A stretch of DNA of 64,000 nucleotides from Ga0077555 sp963741565 (GCA_963741565.1 CAVUIK010000019.1:1-64000); one strand, 5' to 3'; shown: positions 53,996 to 63,442, numbered from the stretch's first letter. Translations and numbers: made by a program. Notes: generated by a model not told the origin, from the sequence alone.

Positions 53996-54643
53996 TTATG
54001 CAAGGCCGCGCACGACGGCGAGCGTCGCTTCGACCTCGGGCCGGACGGTGTAATCCGGATCGGCGTCGACGGCGCGGACAACGCCGCCACGATCAATGAC
54101 GAAACGCGATGGCACCGGCAGCTCCCAGGCTGCATGCCCCGTGTTCTTCGGCAGATCGATGCCGAAGCCCTGGTAGACGGCCTTGAGATCGTCGGGAACC
54201 GCGAACACCAGTCCGAATGAGCGCGCGATCGCGAGCCCCTGATCCCAGATGATCGGGAAGGTCAGGGCCTGCTTGTCGGCCATGCCCTTCGAAATATCCG
54301 CCGTTTCAGAGGAGGCGACGACGATCTCGCCGCCGAGGGCTTGGATTTGCGGGTAGATGGTTTGCAGAGCATCCAGCTCTGTGCGGCAGTAGGGTCACCA
54401 ATGCCCGCGGAAATAGGAGATCACCAGGGGCCCGCGCGCCAGCAGGTCGCCGGAGTTGATCGGGCGCCCGTCATGGGCGGTGGCCGTGAACGCCGGCATG
54501 GTCTGGCCGACCTTCAGAATGCGACCCATGATGCCGGAGGCGCGCAGGTCCGCCGTCGCCCGGTGCATGATCACTTGCCGCTCGGGTGGGATTCGCTTCG
54601 CCGAAGCGTCGCGCATCGCGTCGAGCTTTTCCTTGAGGGACAT
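53996..54643 (-). CDS. Selenocysteine-containing peroxiredoxin-like protein (AhpC/TSA superfamily; in-frame UGA = Sec83)
   Basis: ATG at 54643, with aggagag 5 bases upstream, opens MSLKEKLDAMRDASAKRIPP. The frame continues to the stop at 53996 with only one TGA, at 54395-54397. Both sides match one family of AhpC/TSA proteins of about 215 residues: PAFTATAHDGRPINSGDLLA and LVISYFRGHW before it, PYCRTELDALQTIYPQIQAL and GGEIVVASSETADI after it. In Cys relatives the motif reads WCPYC; here it is W-TGA-PYC, so the TGA falls exactly on the peroxidatic Cys (position 83), giving a UxxC redox pair with Cys86. A SECIS-like hairpin follows. Codon use stays normal downstream of TGA, which argues against a dead gene. 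No selA, selB or tRNA-Sec is in the window, so the genome must carry them elsewhere if this is right. Confidence 0.78.
54365..54381 (-). promoter_or_regulatory. Putative bacterial SECIS hairpin downstream of the UGA codon
   Basis: Reading the minus strand after the TGA, 13 bases are followed by cagagc (54381-54376), the loop tggat (54375-54371) and gctctg (54370-54365), a perfect 6-bp stem. The apical loop starts 19 bases after the UGA and has a G in its first two positions. This fits the known bacterial SECIS consensus (loop about 16-37 nt after UGA with an early G), which recruits SelB. The stem also codes for conserved residues (TELDAL), so coincidence is possible but unlikely together with the Cys position. 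Confidence 0.65.
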
Positions 54644-54728
54644 GTCTCTCCTGTCATGTAGGGCTGTTGGCTGTTTCGATCCCGGCCGGCCAGCCCTGTC
54701 AGCCGAACTCGAGCAATAGAGTGGTTCG

Positions 54729-55913
54729 TTATCGGGCGGGCGGCGGGCTGCTGCTCGACGGCGATACTTTGCCGGCGCGCGAGGCATCTTCCGTCAACCG
54801 CGCAAGCAGCGCTTCCGTCGCCAGCCCGCTGACCGGCAGGTTGCGTGCTTTCTCGTAGGTTTCGATGGCCGACTTGATCGCCGGGCCATAGCTGCCGTCG
54901 ATGCGGCCGGCGTAGTGGCTCTGGTCACGCAGCAGTTCCTGCAACGTACGCAGTTGAGGTCCCGACAGCATCGCGGCGCTCTTCAGCGTCTCGACCTTGG
55001 CGGCGAAAACGCGGGCGTTGACAGCGGTGTTGGCGACCGTCTCGGATTTGCCGCGCTGGGTTACCTGGCCGTTCTGCGAAACGATCTTCGACTGGACGTA
55101 GGTGCCGACATTGATGCCGACGACAGCCATGCCCTCGGGCGTCTCCATCAGCATCGGCGAGCCGGACGAGGCGCCGCCGGTGTCGCACTGATGCAGGATC
55201 ATCTGGTCCGCATTCATGAAATCCGGCGAGATGGTCGACCACTGCACCGCGCCGAAGTCGCGCGCGGCCCGGCAGGGCTTCGAGTAGGCCGGGCGCCATT
55301 GCGTCCAGTCGCGATGATAGGAGACCTGGAACAGACGCCCGGCATCGGATTGGGCGATGATCTCGGCAGGCGTCAGCTGGCGGATCGGGAAGCCGCCCGG
55401 GCAGGCCTTGGACTGCAGGCGCACCAGCGCCCAGTCGTTGGCCGCATCGATCGGCGGGCGCACGCGCAGGCGGAAATCGCCGGTCATCATGCTTTGCGCC
55501 GCCTGTCCGGTGGCGTGACCATCGATCTTGGTGAAAGTCCGGCTCTTGTCGAAGCCACGCGCGAACGCAAAGTCGGCAAAGCGCACGGCTGCCGAGCCCT
55601 GTCCGCGTGCCAGACAATGCGCGGCGGTGGCGATCACGTTGTCGGCGACGCAGAAGGCTGTGCAGATGGTCCGCGTCGTGTTGTTGAAGAGCAGGCCGAT
55701 CTGCTCGGCGACCTTGTCGAGGCGGGCCGGCACCTGAACCCGGTCGTCGGCACCGAAGACGGCGGCCTCGCCAGGCGCGGCCATGAGCGCGATCCCGGTG
55801 AGTAGGCCAGCGAGACGACCGGCAAGCGATGCGGCCAAGCCGCGCCGGGTCGCGCCGCCGTGTCGGGGCCGGTTCGGGTCAGCTGGAAGTCCTTCGACGA
55901 AGCGCATGCGCAT
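54729..55913 (-). CDS. Trypsin-like serine protease with peptidoglycan-binding-like C-terminal domain
   Basis: A 394-residue protein with a hydrophobic export segment (about 27-51, GRLAGLLTGIALMAAPGEAA). The chymotrypsin-like domain has TAAHC with His99, AANDWALVRL with Asp160, and HQCDTGGASSGSPM with Ser250, so the triad is complete. Residues 330-375 (LQELLRDQSHYAGRIDGSYG, PAIKSAIETYEKARNLPVSG) are a PG_binding_1-type repeat that may tether it to the cell wall. The tail is Ser/Pro-rich. It is probably periplasmic. It lies 85 bp upstream of the selenoprotein gene in the same direction and divergent from degP, whose own protease role may be related. Confidence 0.87.
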   Translation of the reverse strand: MRMRFVEGLPADPNRPRHGGATRRGLAASLAGRLAGLLTGIALMAAPGEAAVFGADDRVQVPARLDKVAEQIGLLFNNTTRTICTAFCVADNVIATAAHCLARGQGSAAVRFADFAFARGFDKSRTFTKIDGHATGQAAQSMMTGDFRLRVRPPIDAANDWALVRLQSKACPGGFPIRQLTPAEIIAQSDAGRLFQVSYHRDWTQWRPAYSKPCRAARDFGAVQWSTISPDFMNADQMILHQCDTGGASSGSPMLMETPEGMAVVGINVGTYVQSKIVSQNGQVTQRGKSETVANTAVNARVFAAKVETLKSAAMLSGPQLRTLQELLRDQSHYAGRIDGSYGPAIKSAIETYEKARNLPVSGLATEALLARLTEDASRAGKVSPSSSSPPPAR

Positions 55914-56101
55914 CTTTTTCGAGAGTGCTGTTCGTTGAGTGCTTTGACGTTCCTGGCCCCGCGCCGGAGATTAGCTGACGGCGTCGCGCCCGGGTAATTA
56001 CCAAAATTTAATGCCCCCGAAAGGTCTCCGTAAGGCAGACTTATTTATAGCACGTTCCCGATCCGGCCACACGCGCCGATGAGACCCAAGAGGATTGCCC
56101 G

Positions 56102-57676
56102 ATGACTGCTTCCCCGTTCCCGTCCGCCACGCATCGCCGCCCGAGCCGGGTGCTCGGGCTCGTCGCCGCCGCGCTGCTCGGCGCTACGGCGCTGACCGCA
56201 GTGTCGCCGGTGCTCGCACAGCGCGCGACCGAGGCCCCCGGCATCCAGACGCCGTTCGGCCGGGCGCCGCTGACGTTTGCCGACGTCGTCGAGCGCGTGC
56301 GGCCAGCTGTCGTCAGCGTCCACGTCACGGCCGGCGGCCCCAAGGTCGCGAGCAGCAAAGGCGGCCCCTCGGCTCCCGGTCCCAACAGCCGTCGCGGCGG
56401 GCCAGGCGGATCGTTCCCCGATTTGCCGGAGGATCATCCGCTGAACGAATTCTTCAAGAACCTGCCGAAGGAGTTCGGCGGTGGCGGCAATGGCGGCGGC
56501 GGCAATCAGGCGCCGCGCCGCGCGCTGGCGCAGGGCTCGGGATTCGTGATCTCAGCCGATGGGTACGTGGTGACGAACAATCACGTCATCGATGGCGCCG
56601 CGAAGATCCAGGTGAGCTTCGACGAGCAGAACAAGCATGACGCAGAGTTGGTCGGCACCGATCCGCGCACCGATGTGGCGCTGCTCAAGATCACGGGCGG
56701 CAAGACCTTCCCGCATGTGAAGTTCGCGACCAAGCCGGTGCGCGTCGGCGACTGGGTGCTGGCCGTCGGCAATCCCTTCGGCCTCGGCGGCACCGTGACC
56801 GCCGGAATCGTCTCTGCACTCGGCCGCGACATCGGCTCGGGCCCCTATGACTTCCTGCAGATCGACGCGGCGGTGAACCGCGGCAACTCCGGCGGGCCGA
56901 CCTTCAACCTCGACGGTGAAGTGGTCGGCGTGAATACGGCCATCTACAGCCCGTCGGGTGGCAACGTCGGCATCGCATTCGCGGTTCCCGCAAAGACGGC
57001 GAACGAGGTGATCGAGCAGCTGCGCACCAACAAGACAGTGAGCCGCGGCTGGCTCGGCGTGAAGATCGAGAACGTCGACGAGGACAAGGCGGCGAGCCTT
57101 GGCATGGGCGAAGTGCGCGGCGCCCTCATCAACGAGGTGACGGCATCGGGTCCGGCAGCGTCCTCGACGCTGAAGGCTGGCGACGTCATCCTGTCGGTGA
57201 ACGGCTCCAAGATCGACAACAGCCGCGATCTCGCCCGCAAGATCGCCGAGTACGCGCCGAACACCACCGTCAATCTCGAGGTCATGCGCTACGGCAAGGC
57301 GGAGAAGGTCGACGTGAAACTCGGCACGTTCCCGGGCGCGACCGAAGTGGCGGCCGCCAAGCCCGAAACGCCGAAGGTCGCTTCGACGCCGCTCGCCCAG
57401 CTCGGTATCTCGCTCACCGCGACGCCGACCGGGAAGGCCGGCGCACCGAAGGAAGGCGTGCTGATCAGCGACGTCGAGGGCACTTCGGATGCGGCGGCCA
57501 AGGGTCTGCGCTCCGGTGACGTCATCCTCGAGGTCCAGGGCCAGGTCGTCCAGAAGCCGGGCGACGTCGAAGCCGGCGTGAAGCGGGCCGTCGACGGCGG
57601 TCGCAAGGCCGTGCTGCTCCGCGTCAAGTCGGGTGAGAGCATCCGCTTCGTTGCCGTGCAGATCAAGGCTGGCTAA
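56102..57676 (+). CDS. degP: Periplasmic serine protease, Do/DegP (HtrA) family
   Basis: A 524-residue quality-control protease. The signal peptide ends near LAQ (residue 40). The triad is His161 (VVTNNHVIDG), Asp191 (RTDVALLKI) and Ser263 (NRGNSGGP). Two PDZ domains follow: about 300-400 (RGWLGVKIENVDEDKAASLG) and 430-520 (LGISLTATPTGKAGAPKEGV). A Gly-rich linker (126-136) sits before the protease core. It degrades or refolds misfolded periplasmic proteins under stress. It starts 188 bp from the divergent trypsin-like gene; a possible -10 (ttatag, around 56043-56048) lies in the gap. Confidence 0.95.
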   Translation: MTASPFPSATHRRPSRVLGLVAAALLGATALTAVSPVLAQRATEAPGIQTPFGRAPLTFADVVERVRPAVVSVHVTAGGPKVASSKGGPSAPGPNSRRGGPGGSFPDLPEDHPLNEFFKNLPKEFGGGGNGGGGNQAPRRALAQGSGFVISADGYVVTNNHVIDGAAKIQVSFDEQNKHDAELVGTDPRTDVALLKITGGKTFPHVKFATKPVRVGDWVLAVGNPFGLGGTVTAGIVSALGRDIGSGPYDFLQIDAAVNRGNSGGPTFNLDGEVVGVNTAIYSPSGGNVGIAFAVPAKTANEVIEQLRTNKTVSRGWLGVKIENVDEDKAASLGMGEVRGALINEVTASGPAASSTLKAGDVILSVNGSKIDNSRDLARKIAEYAPNTTVNLEVMRYGKAEKVDVKLGTFPGATEVAAAKPETPKVASTPLAQLGISLTATPTGKAGAPKEGVLISDVEGTSDAAAKGLRSGDVILEVQGQVVQKPGDVEAGVKRAVDGGRKAVLLRVKSGESIRFVAVQIKAG

Positions 57677-57793
57677 GCCTGCCGAGACATGCGTTCTTGC
57701 GGCGCGTCCGGCTCAGGCTGGGCGCGCCACATGCATCAAAGATTGTGACGGGGACTAGTGTTCTGTACCATTCAAAAAGACATACGGTTGTCA

Positions 57794-57918
57794 TGGTCGG
57801 GCTTGTCCCGACCACCCATCGTCCAGCGGGCTCGCCGTCAGCGTTTTGGCACGATATTTCGGCTAATGCGGGAACCTTCATTCGTTGCGCCATGGATCCT
57901 CGGGACAAGCCCGAGGAT
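57794..57918. repeat. Pair of dispersed palindromic repeats (rhizobial RPE/REP-like)
   Basis: tggtcggg / cccgacca with a cttgt loop (57794-57814) and atcctcggg / cccgaggat with an acaag loop (57896-57918) are both perfect. They lie about 80 bp apart in the gap after degP, the second with its loop in the opposite sense. Elements of this pattern (cggg loop cccg) occur many times in Bradyrhizobium, Rhodopseudomonas and related genomes. They may mark transcription ends or be mobile miniature repeats. No other feature is seen in 57677-58077. Confidence 0.7.
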
Positions 57919-58077
57919 GACACCGTTGGGTATGCTATGAATGGGTCACAATGCTAGACGACGTGGACGAGTGGGCTTTTCTCCTCTCCCCGCAAGGGGG
58001 AGGGGAATCCGACTGGGGTCAACGAGAATTCGACCCTAGGTTTTCGAGCCCAGAGCCTGCCGCGATAGGACACCGCC

Positions 58078-58758
58078 ATGCGCGTACTCGTCGTCGAGGA
58101 TGATCGCGAGATCGCACACTTCATCCAGCGCGGCCTGAAGGAAATCGGCCACAACGCGGAGGTGTGCAGCGATGGCGAAGCCGGTCTCGAAACGGCCCTC
58201 GACGGCGGCTTCGACGTTCTCGTCATCGACCGCATGCTGCCGCGCCGCGACGGCCTGTCGTTGATTCAGTCGCTGCGTGCCGCCGGCCAGCGGACACCCG
58301 TCCTCATCCTCTCGGCGCTTGGCGAAGTTGATGATCGCGTCAAGGGCCTCAAGGCCGGTGGCGACGACTACCTGACGAAGCCGTTTGCCCTGACCGAGTT
58401 GATTGCGCGCATCGAGGCCCTGGCTCGGCGCGCCTCGCCCGAGGAACCGTCGACGCGGTATGTGGTCGGCGATCTCGTGCTCGACCGCCTCGCGCACAAG
58501 GTGACGCGCGGCGGCGCGGCGATCCCGCTGCAACCGCGCGAGTATCGCCTGCTCGAATATCTGATGCGCAATGCCGGGCAGGTGGTCACGCGCACCATGC
58601 TCCTGGAAAACGTGTGGGACTATCATTTCGATCCGCAAACCAATGTGATCGACGTACATGTCTCGCGTCTCAGAGCGAAAATCGACAAGACCTACGACAG
58701 GCCGCTGCTGCACACCGTGCGCGGGGCCGGATACATGATCCGCGATGGCGCCGCGTAG
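58078..58758 (+). CDS. OmpR-type two-component response regulator
   Basis: A 226-residue regulator. The receiver domain has MRVLVVEDDREIAHFIQRGL with the acidic pocket (Asp8, Asp9), phosphoacceptor Asp51 (VLVIDRMLPRRDGL) and Lys near 101 (YLTKPFALTEL). The C-terminal winged helix (residues 130-225) contains LQPREYRLLEYLMRNAGQVV, TRTMLLENVWDYHFDPQTNV and VHVSRLRAKIDKTYDRPLLH. Its stop overlaps the kinase start by 14 bp. Its place between degP and glnE is conserved in Rhizobiales, where related pairs regulate envelope or acid functions; targets here are unknown. Confidence 0.93.
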   Translation: MRVLVVEDDREIAHFIQRGLKEIGHNAEVCSDGEAGLETALDGGFDVLVIDRMLPRRDGLSLIQSLRAAGQRTPVLILSALGEVDDRVKGLKAGGDDYLTKPFALTELIARIEALARRASPEEPSTRYVVGDLVLDRLAHKVTRGGAAIPLQPREYRLLEYLMRNAGQVVTRTMLLENVWDYHFDPQTNVIDVHVSRLRAKIDKTYDRPLLHTVRGAGYMIRDGAA

Positions 58759-60211
58759 CCTGTTCAAGTCGGCCGTCTTCCGCCGCTCGTTTGCGGTCGT
58801 GATGCTGCTGTCGCTGGCGGCGGGTGCCATCATCGCGTTCGTCGGCTGGCAGGCGCATCGCATCCTGACCGCGGCGGCCGAAGAAGCGATCCTGGCGGAC
58901 GCCGAGCAGTTGCGGTCCGAACTGGCGGCGGGCGGCTGGCCAGCGCTGATCGCGGCCGTCGCCGAGAAGAGCCGGGCGGCGGGTGGCGGCCTCTACCATT
59001 TGACCGATCAAACCGGCGAGCGTCGGGCCGGTAACCTCGCAGGCCATCCGCCGGAATTCCTGGCGGGCCAGCGCAACGGCCTCTTCCGCCACACCGCGCT
59101 CGATCGCACGCCGCCCGCGACACGCACCGCGGTCGGGCTGCGCATCGACATCGACACGACCGCGCGGCTCACCATCGGCCGCGACATCGAGGATCAGCGC
59201 CGCCTGCTGATCGCGATCTATCGCAGCATCGGGCTCGGCTCGGCGCTGCTGCTGCTACTCGGCGTTGCCGGCAGTCTTTTGCTCGCCCGCTACAGCCTCG
59301 CTCGGATCGACGCGATGAGCCGCGCCAGCCAGGCGATCATGGCCGGCCATCTCAGCGAACGCATTCCGCACGGTGGCTCGGAGGATGAGCTCGATCGACT
59401 GGCCGGTCAGCTCAACGGCATGCTCGATCGCATCGAGCAACTGATGGCGGGACTGCGCGAGGTGTCCGACAACATCGCCCACGACCTGAAGACGCCGCTC
59501 AACCGGCTGCGCAACCGGGCCGAGACCGCGCTTTCCGACCAGCGTGGGAGCCCGGCCTGGCGCGATGGTCTCGAGCACACGATCGAGCAGGCCGACGAAC
59601 TGATCAAGACCTTCAACGCGCTGCTGCTGATCGCGCGTCTCGAAGCGGGTACTATGGAAGACAATCTGGAGGCCGTGGACCTCGGCGATATCGTGCGCGA
59701 TGTCGTCGAACTCTACGAGCCGGTCGCCGAGGAAGCGGGCTTGGCGATGACCTGCGAGATCACGACTGGCGCCACGGTGTCCGCCAACCGCCATCTGATC
59801 GGCCAGGCCGCCGCCAATCTCGTCGACAACGCGATCAAGTATTCCGCAGGGGCTGGCAAGGATGGGGAGGCCGACGCCGGGCGCGACCGCCGCATCAACG
59901 TCACGGTCCGCGTCGTGGCGGGACTGGTGGAACTGTCCGTCGCCGACCGGGGCCCCGGCATTCCGCCCGGGGATCGCGAGCGGGCGCTCAGGCGGTTCGT
60001 CAGGCTCGAGGCCAGCCGCTCGCAGCCGGGGACGGGACTTGGCCTCAGTCTTGTCGCGGCGGTGGCGCGGTTGCATGCTGGCGAGGTCCGCCTCGAGGAC
60101 AATGCGCCGGGCTTGCGGGTGGTGCTGTCGCTGCCGATCGCGGTGCCGGGCGCCAAGTCATTGCCGCCGCCAATCCGGACGCCTGGGGCGATCGAGAGGA
60201 TAAGTGCATGA
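58745..60211 (+). CDS. Sensor histidine kinase (HAMP, HisKA, HATPase)
   Basis: A 488-residue inner-membrane kinase. TM1 is at about 16-34 (FAVVMLLSLAAGAIIAFVGW), a periplasmic sensor region spans 35-155, and TM2 lies near 162-182 (IGLGSALLLLLGVAGSLLLA). A HAMP linker follows. The phosphoacceptor is His246 (VSDNIAHDLKTPLNRLRNRA), the N box is NLVDNAIKYS, and the G boxes are VADRGPGIP and GTGLGLSLVAAVARLH. It is the partner of the response regulator just upstream, with a 14-bp overlap. The signal is unknown. Confidence 0.93.
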   Translation: MAPRSLFKSAVFRRSFAVVMLLSLAAGAIIAFVGWQAHRILTAAAEEAILADAEQLRSELAAGGWPALIAAVAEKSRAAGGGLYHLTDQTGERRAGNLAGHPPEFLAGQRNGLFRHTALDRTPPATRTAVGLRIDIDTTARLTIGRDIEDQRRLLIAIYRSIGLGSALLLLLGVAGSLLLARYSLARIDAMSRASQAIMAGHLSERIPHGGSEDELDRLAGQLNGMLDRIEQLMAGLREVSDNIAHDLKTPLNRLRNRAETALSDQRGSPAWRDGLEHTIEQADELIKTFNALLLIARLEAGTMEDNLEAVDLGDIVRDVVELYEPVAEEAGLAMTCEITTGATVSANRHLIGQAAANLVDNAIKYSAGAGKDGEADAGRDRRINVTVRVVAGLVELSVADRGPGIPPGDRERALRRFVRLEASRSQPGTGLGLSLVAAVARLHAGEVRLEDNAPGLRVVLSLPIAVPGAKSLPPPIRTPGAIERISA

Positions 60212-60235
60212 GAGGCATGGCATGAGGAGCATCAT

Positions 60236-63184
60236 ATGAAGGCTGGCCAGGCCACATTGGCAGCGCTCCATCGGCGGCTGGTGGATGCGCCGCGCGTGGC
60301 CACCGGCTCGAATGCCGGGGAACGCCTCGCAGATCTGCTGGCCGATGCGAGCGAAGGCACTGCCGGCCCCCGCCTCGCCGCGCTCGCGGCGCATCCGCCG
60401 GCGCGGGATCTCCTCCTCGGTGTCTTGTCCGGCTCGCCGTTTCTCTCAGGATTGATCCGGCGCGACCCCGAGCGTCTCGTGCGTCTGCTCGATGCCAATC
60501 CCGAAGCTCATCTGGAGGCGCTGGTCGCCGGGCTCGCGCGCGATGTTGCCACAGCGGCCAGCATACCAGATACCATGCGCCTGCTGCGGCAGTTCAAGTC
60601 CGAGGTCGCGCTGCTGGTCGCACTCGCCGATCTCGGCGGCGTCTGGCCGGTGATGACGGTGACCGCCGCGATCACCACGGCGGCCGATGCGGCAACCGCC
60701 AATGCCATCCGGTTCCTGTTCCGGCAGGCCGTGGCGAAGGGCGATTGGCTCGGCCCCGACGCCGCGAACCCCGAGTCCAGCTCCGGCTACATCGTGATCG
60801 CGATGGGCAAGCACGGCGCCGGCGAACTCAACTATTCCAGCGACATCGACCTCATCGTCTTTTTCGAGCCGCTGAAGGTGGTGCTGAAGCCCGGCCTCGA
60901 GCCGCTGGCGTTCTTTGTGCGCATGACGCGCGATCTCGTGAAGCTGCTGCAGGAGCGCACCAGCGACGGCTACGTGTTTCGCACGGACCTGCGATTGCGG
61001 CCCGATCCCGGCGCGACGCAGGTGGCAATCTCGTCGGACGCCGCGCTCAACTACTACGAGAGCTTCGGCCAGAACTGGGAGCGCGCGGCGCTGATCAAGG
61101 CGCGCCCGATCGCCGGGGATTTGGCGGCGGGGCGGGCGTTGCTCAAGGATCTGGCGCCGTTCGTGTGGCGCAAGTATCTCGATTACGCGGCGATCGCCGA
61201 CATTCACGCCATGAAGCGCCAGATCCACGCATTCAAAGGCTTCGGCGAGATCGGTGTCGCCGGCCACAACGTGAAGCTTGGGCGCGGCGGCATTCGCGAG
61301 ATCGAGTTTTTTGTCCAAACTCAGCAGCTGATCGCCGGTGGCCGGCAGACGGATTTGCGCGTGCCCGATACGCTCAGTGCGCTCAAGGCACTGGTGGCCC
61401 GCGGCTGGATCAAATCCGAGGTCGAGACCGAACTGGCCGAGACCTATCAGTTTCTGCGCCGCATCGAGCACCGCCTGCAGATGATAGCCGACCAGCAGAC
61501 GCAGACGCTGCCCGAACAGGCGCAGGAGCTGGAGCAGCTGGCGCTGTTTTCAGGCTTCGCGTCGAACGACGACTTCGCACGCGAGCTGGTCCATCATCTG
61601 CAGCGCGTGCAATCACACTACGCCGTGTTGTTCGAGACCATGCCGGAGTTGACGCGCAGCGGCGCCAATATGGTGTTTGCTGGCGAGGCCGACGATCCCG
61701 GCACCATCGAGGCACTGGGACGCATGGGCTACGACCGCCCGACCGATGTGATCGCAGCGGTGCGCGGCTGGCATCACGGGCGCTATCCGGCGATTCGCAG
61801 TCCGAGGGCGCGCGAGCTGTTGACCGAAGTGCAGCCGCTGTTGATCGAGGCGCTGGCCGAGACCGCCGATCCCGATGCGGCGTTCTCCGGCTTCGATCGC
61901 TTTCTGGCCGAGCTGCCGTCCGGCGTGCAACTTTTCTCGCTACTGCGCGCCAACCCGCGCTTGCTGCGCCTCGTCGCCGACATCATGGGCTCTGCGCCGC
62001 GCCTCGCCCGCATTCTCAGCCATCGCCGGCGCGTTCTGGATGCCGTGCTCGATCCGGGATTTTTCGGCAATCTGCCGAACAACGACGCCCTTGGCCGCAT
62101 CGTCGACAACGAGATCCAGGGCGCCGCCGATCTCCCTGAGGCGCTCGACCGGGCGCGCGTCATCGGCAGCGAGCAGGCGTTCCTGATCGGCGTCCGCGTG
62201 CTGACGGGGACGATCGGTGCGGGGCAGGCGGGCGGCGCCTACGCGGCGCTCGCCGAGCACCTGATCGGCGCGTTGCAGGAGAAGGTCGAGGCGGACCTCG
62301 CGCGCGCGCACGGGCGTGTGCCCGGCGGCGCGGCCGCGGTGATCGCGATGGGCAAGCTCGGCGGCCACGAGATGACAGCGGCCTCCGATCTCGATCTGAT
62401 CGTGGTCTACGACTACGACCCGGGCGCGACCCAGTCCGACGGGCCCCGTCCGCTGGCGCCGAGCCAGTATTACGCGCGCTTCACTCACCGCCTGATCAGT
62501 GCGCTGTCGGCGCCGACCTCGGAAGGCGCTCTCTACGAGGTCGACATGCGGCTGCGGCCCTCCGGCCAGAAGGGGCCGGTGGCGACGCAGCTCACGAGTT
62601 TCATCGAGTACCAGCGCAGCGATGCCTGGACCTGGGAGCATCTGGCGCTGGCCCGCGCGCGCGTGATCTCCGGTCGGCCTGAAATGCGCGCGAAAACTGC
62701 CGCCGCGATCCGCACGGCGCTGGTGCGGCCCCGCGACCGCGCCAAGGTCACGGCGGACGTGCGGGAGATGCGGGCCCTGATCGAAAAGGAGAAGGGTGGC
62801 CAGGATCTCTGGGACCTGAAGCAGGTGCGCGGAGGGCTCGTCGATCTCGAGTTCATCGCCCAGTATCTGCAACTGATCCACGCCGCGGGCGACCCAGCGA
62901 TCCTCGACCAGAACACCGTCCAGGCGCTCCGCAATCTGGCCAAGGACGGGCACCTCGCCGCCGGCCATGCGGAGGTGCTCATTCCGGCGGCCCAGCTGGT
63001 CAACAACCTCACCCAGATCCTCAGGCTGTGCATCGATGGCCGTTTCGATCCCGCCAAGGCTCCCGACGGCCTGAAAACACTGCTCGCCCGGGTTGGTGAA
63101 ATGCCGGATTTCCCCCATCTCGAGGCCGCCCTGGCGGGCGTCACCGCCGAGGTCGCCGCCCTGTTCGACATCATCGTGCAATAG
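60236..63184 (+). CDS. glnE: Bifunctional glutamine synthetase adenylyltransferase / adenylyl-removing enzyme
   Basis: A 982-residue enzyme that adds or removes AMP on glutamine synthetase according to nitrogen status, under PII control. There are two nucleotidyltransferase domains. The N-terminal, AMP-removing one has GAGELNYSSDIDLIVFFEP near residue 190. The C-terminal, adenylylating one has MGKLGGHEMTAASDLDLIVV near 704. RLRPDPGATQVAIS and MRLRPSGQKGPVATQ follow each, and a helical regulatory region lies between. The length is normal. It starts 24 bp after the kinase stop. Confidence 0.96.
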   Translation: MKAGQATLAALHRRLVDAPRVATGSNAGERLADLLADASEGTAGPRLAALAAHPPARDLLLGVLSGSPFLSGLIRRDPERLVRLLDANPEAHLEALVAGLARDVATAASIPDTMRLLRQFKSEVALLVALADLGGVWPVMTVTAAITTAADAATANAIRFLFRQAVAKGDWLGPDAANPESSSGYIVIAMGKHGAGELNYSSDIDLIVFFEPLKVVLKPGLEPLAFFVRMTRDLVKLLQERTSDGYVFRTDLRLRPDPGATQVAISSDAALNYYESFGQNWERAALIKARPIAGDLAAGRALLKDLAPFVWRKYLDYAAIADIHAMKRQIHAFKGFGEIGVAGHNVKLGRGGIREIEFFVQTQQLIAGGRQTDLRVPDTLSALKALVARGWIKSEVETELAETYQFLRRIEHRLQMIADQQTQTLPEQAQELEQLALFSGFASNDDFARELVHHLQRVQSHYAVLFETMPELTRSGANMVFAGEADDPGTIEALGRMGYDRPTDVIAAVRGWHHGRYPAIRSPRARELLTEVQPLLIEALAETADPDAAFSGFDRFLAELPSGVQLFSLLRANPRLLRLVADIMGSAPRLARILSHRRRVLDAVLDPGFFGNLPNNDALGRIVDNEIQGAADLPEALDRARVIGSEQAFLIGVRVLTGTIGAGQAGGAYAALAEHLIGALQEKVEADLARAHGRVPGGAAAVIAMGKLGGHEMTAASDLDLIVVYDYDPGATQSDGPRPLAPSQYYARFTHRLISALSAPTSEGALYEVDMRLRPSGQKGPVATQLTSFIEYQRSDAWTWEHLALARARVISGRPEMRAKTAAAIRTALVRPRDRAKVTADVREMRALIEKEKGGQDLWDLKQVRGGLVDLEFIAQYLQLIHAAGDPAILDQNTVQALRNLAKDGHLAAGHAEVLIPAAQLVNNLTQILRLCIDGRFDPAKAPDGLKTLLARVGEMPDFPHLEAALAGVTAEVAALFDIIVQ

Positions 63185-63442
63185 TGGGGGAGGAGAACGG
63201 TTGATCAAAAAGAATTGCGCTTCAGCGCCTCAATGCCGCCGCGGCTCGGGCTTGCATCTGCCACGCATCGAAACTAGATTAACCGTGCACTAACAGCTCT
63301 ATGCGACGATGTAATGGCTTGGAGTCCCGACGGTTGTGGAAAAAATTCCAACCGTGCTCAAAACAAGACAGCCAATGGGCTGCAAATCAGGGATGTACAG
63401 AGTCTGATCTGGCGTCTGTCGTGCTGAGTGAGCGAAGGATAG

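Noticed and set aside
54395..54397. TGA read as an ordinary nonsense mutation that splits the peroxiredoxin gene
   Set aside because: The TGA is at the exact catalytic Cys codon (one base from TGC), the second half keeps full family similarity, and a SECIS-like hairpin sits at the right distance. A point mutation cannot be fully excluded without genome-wide Sec genes.
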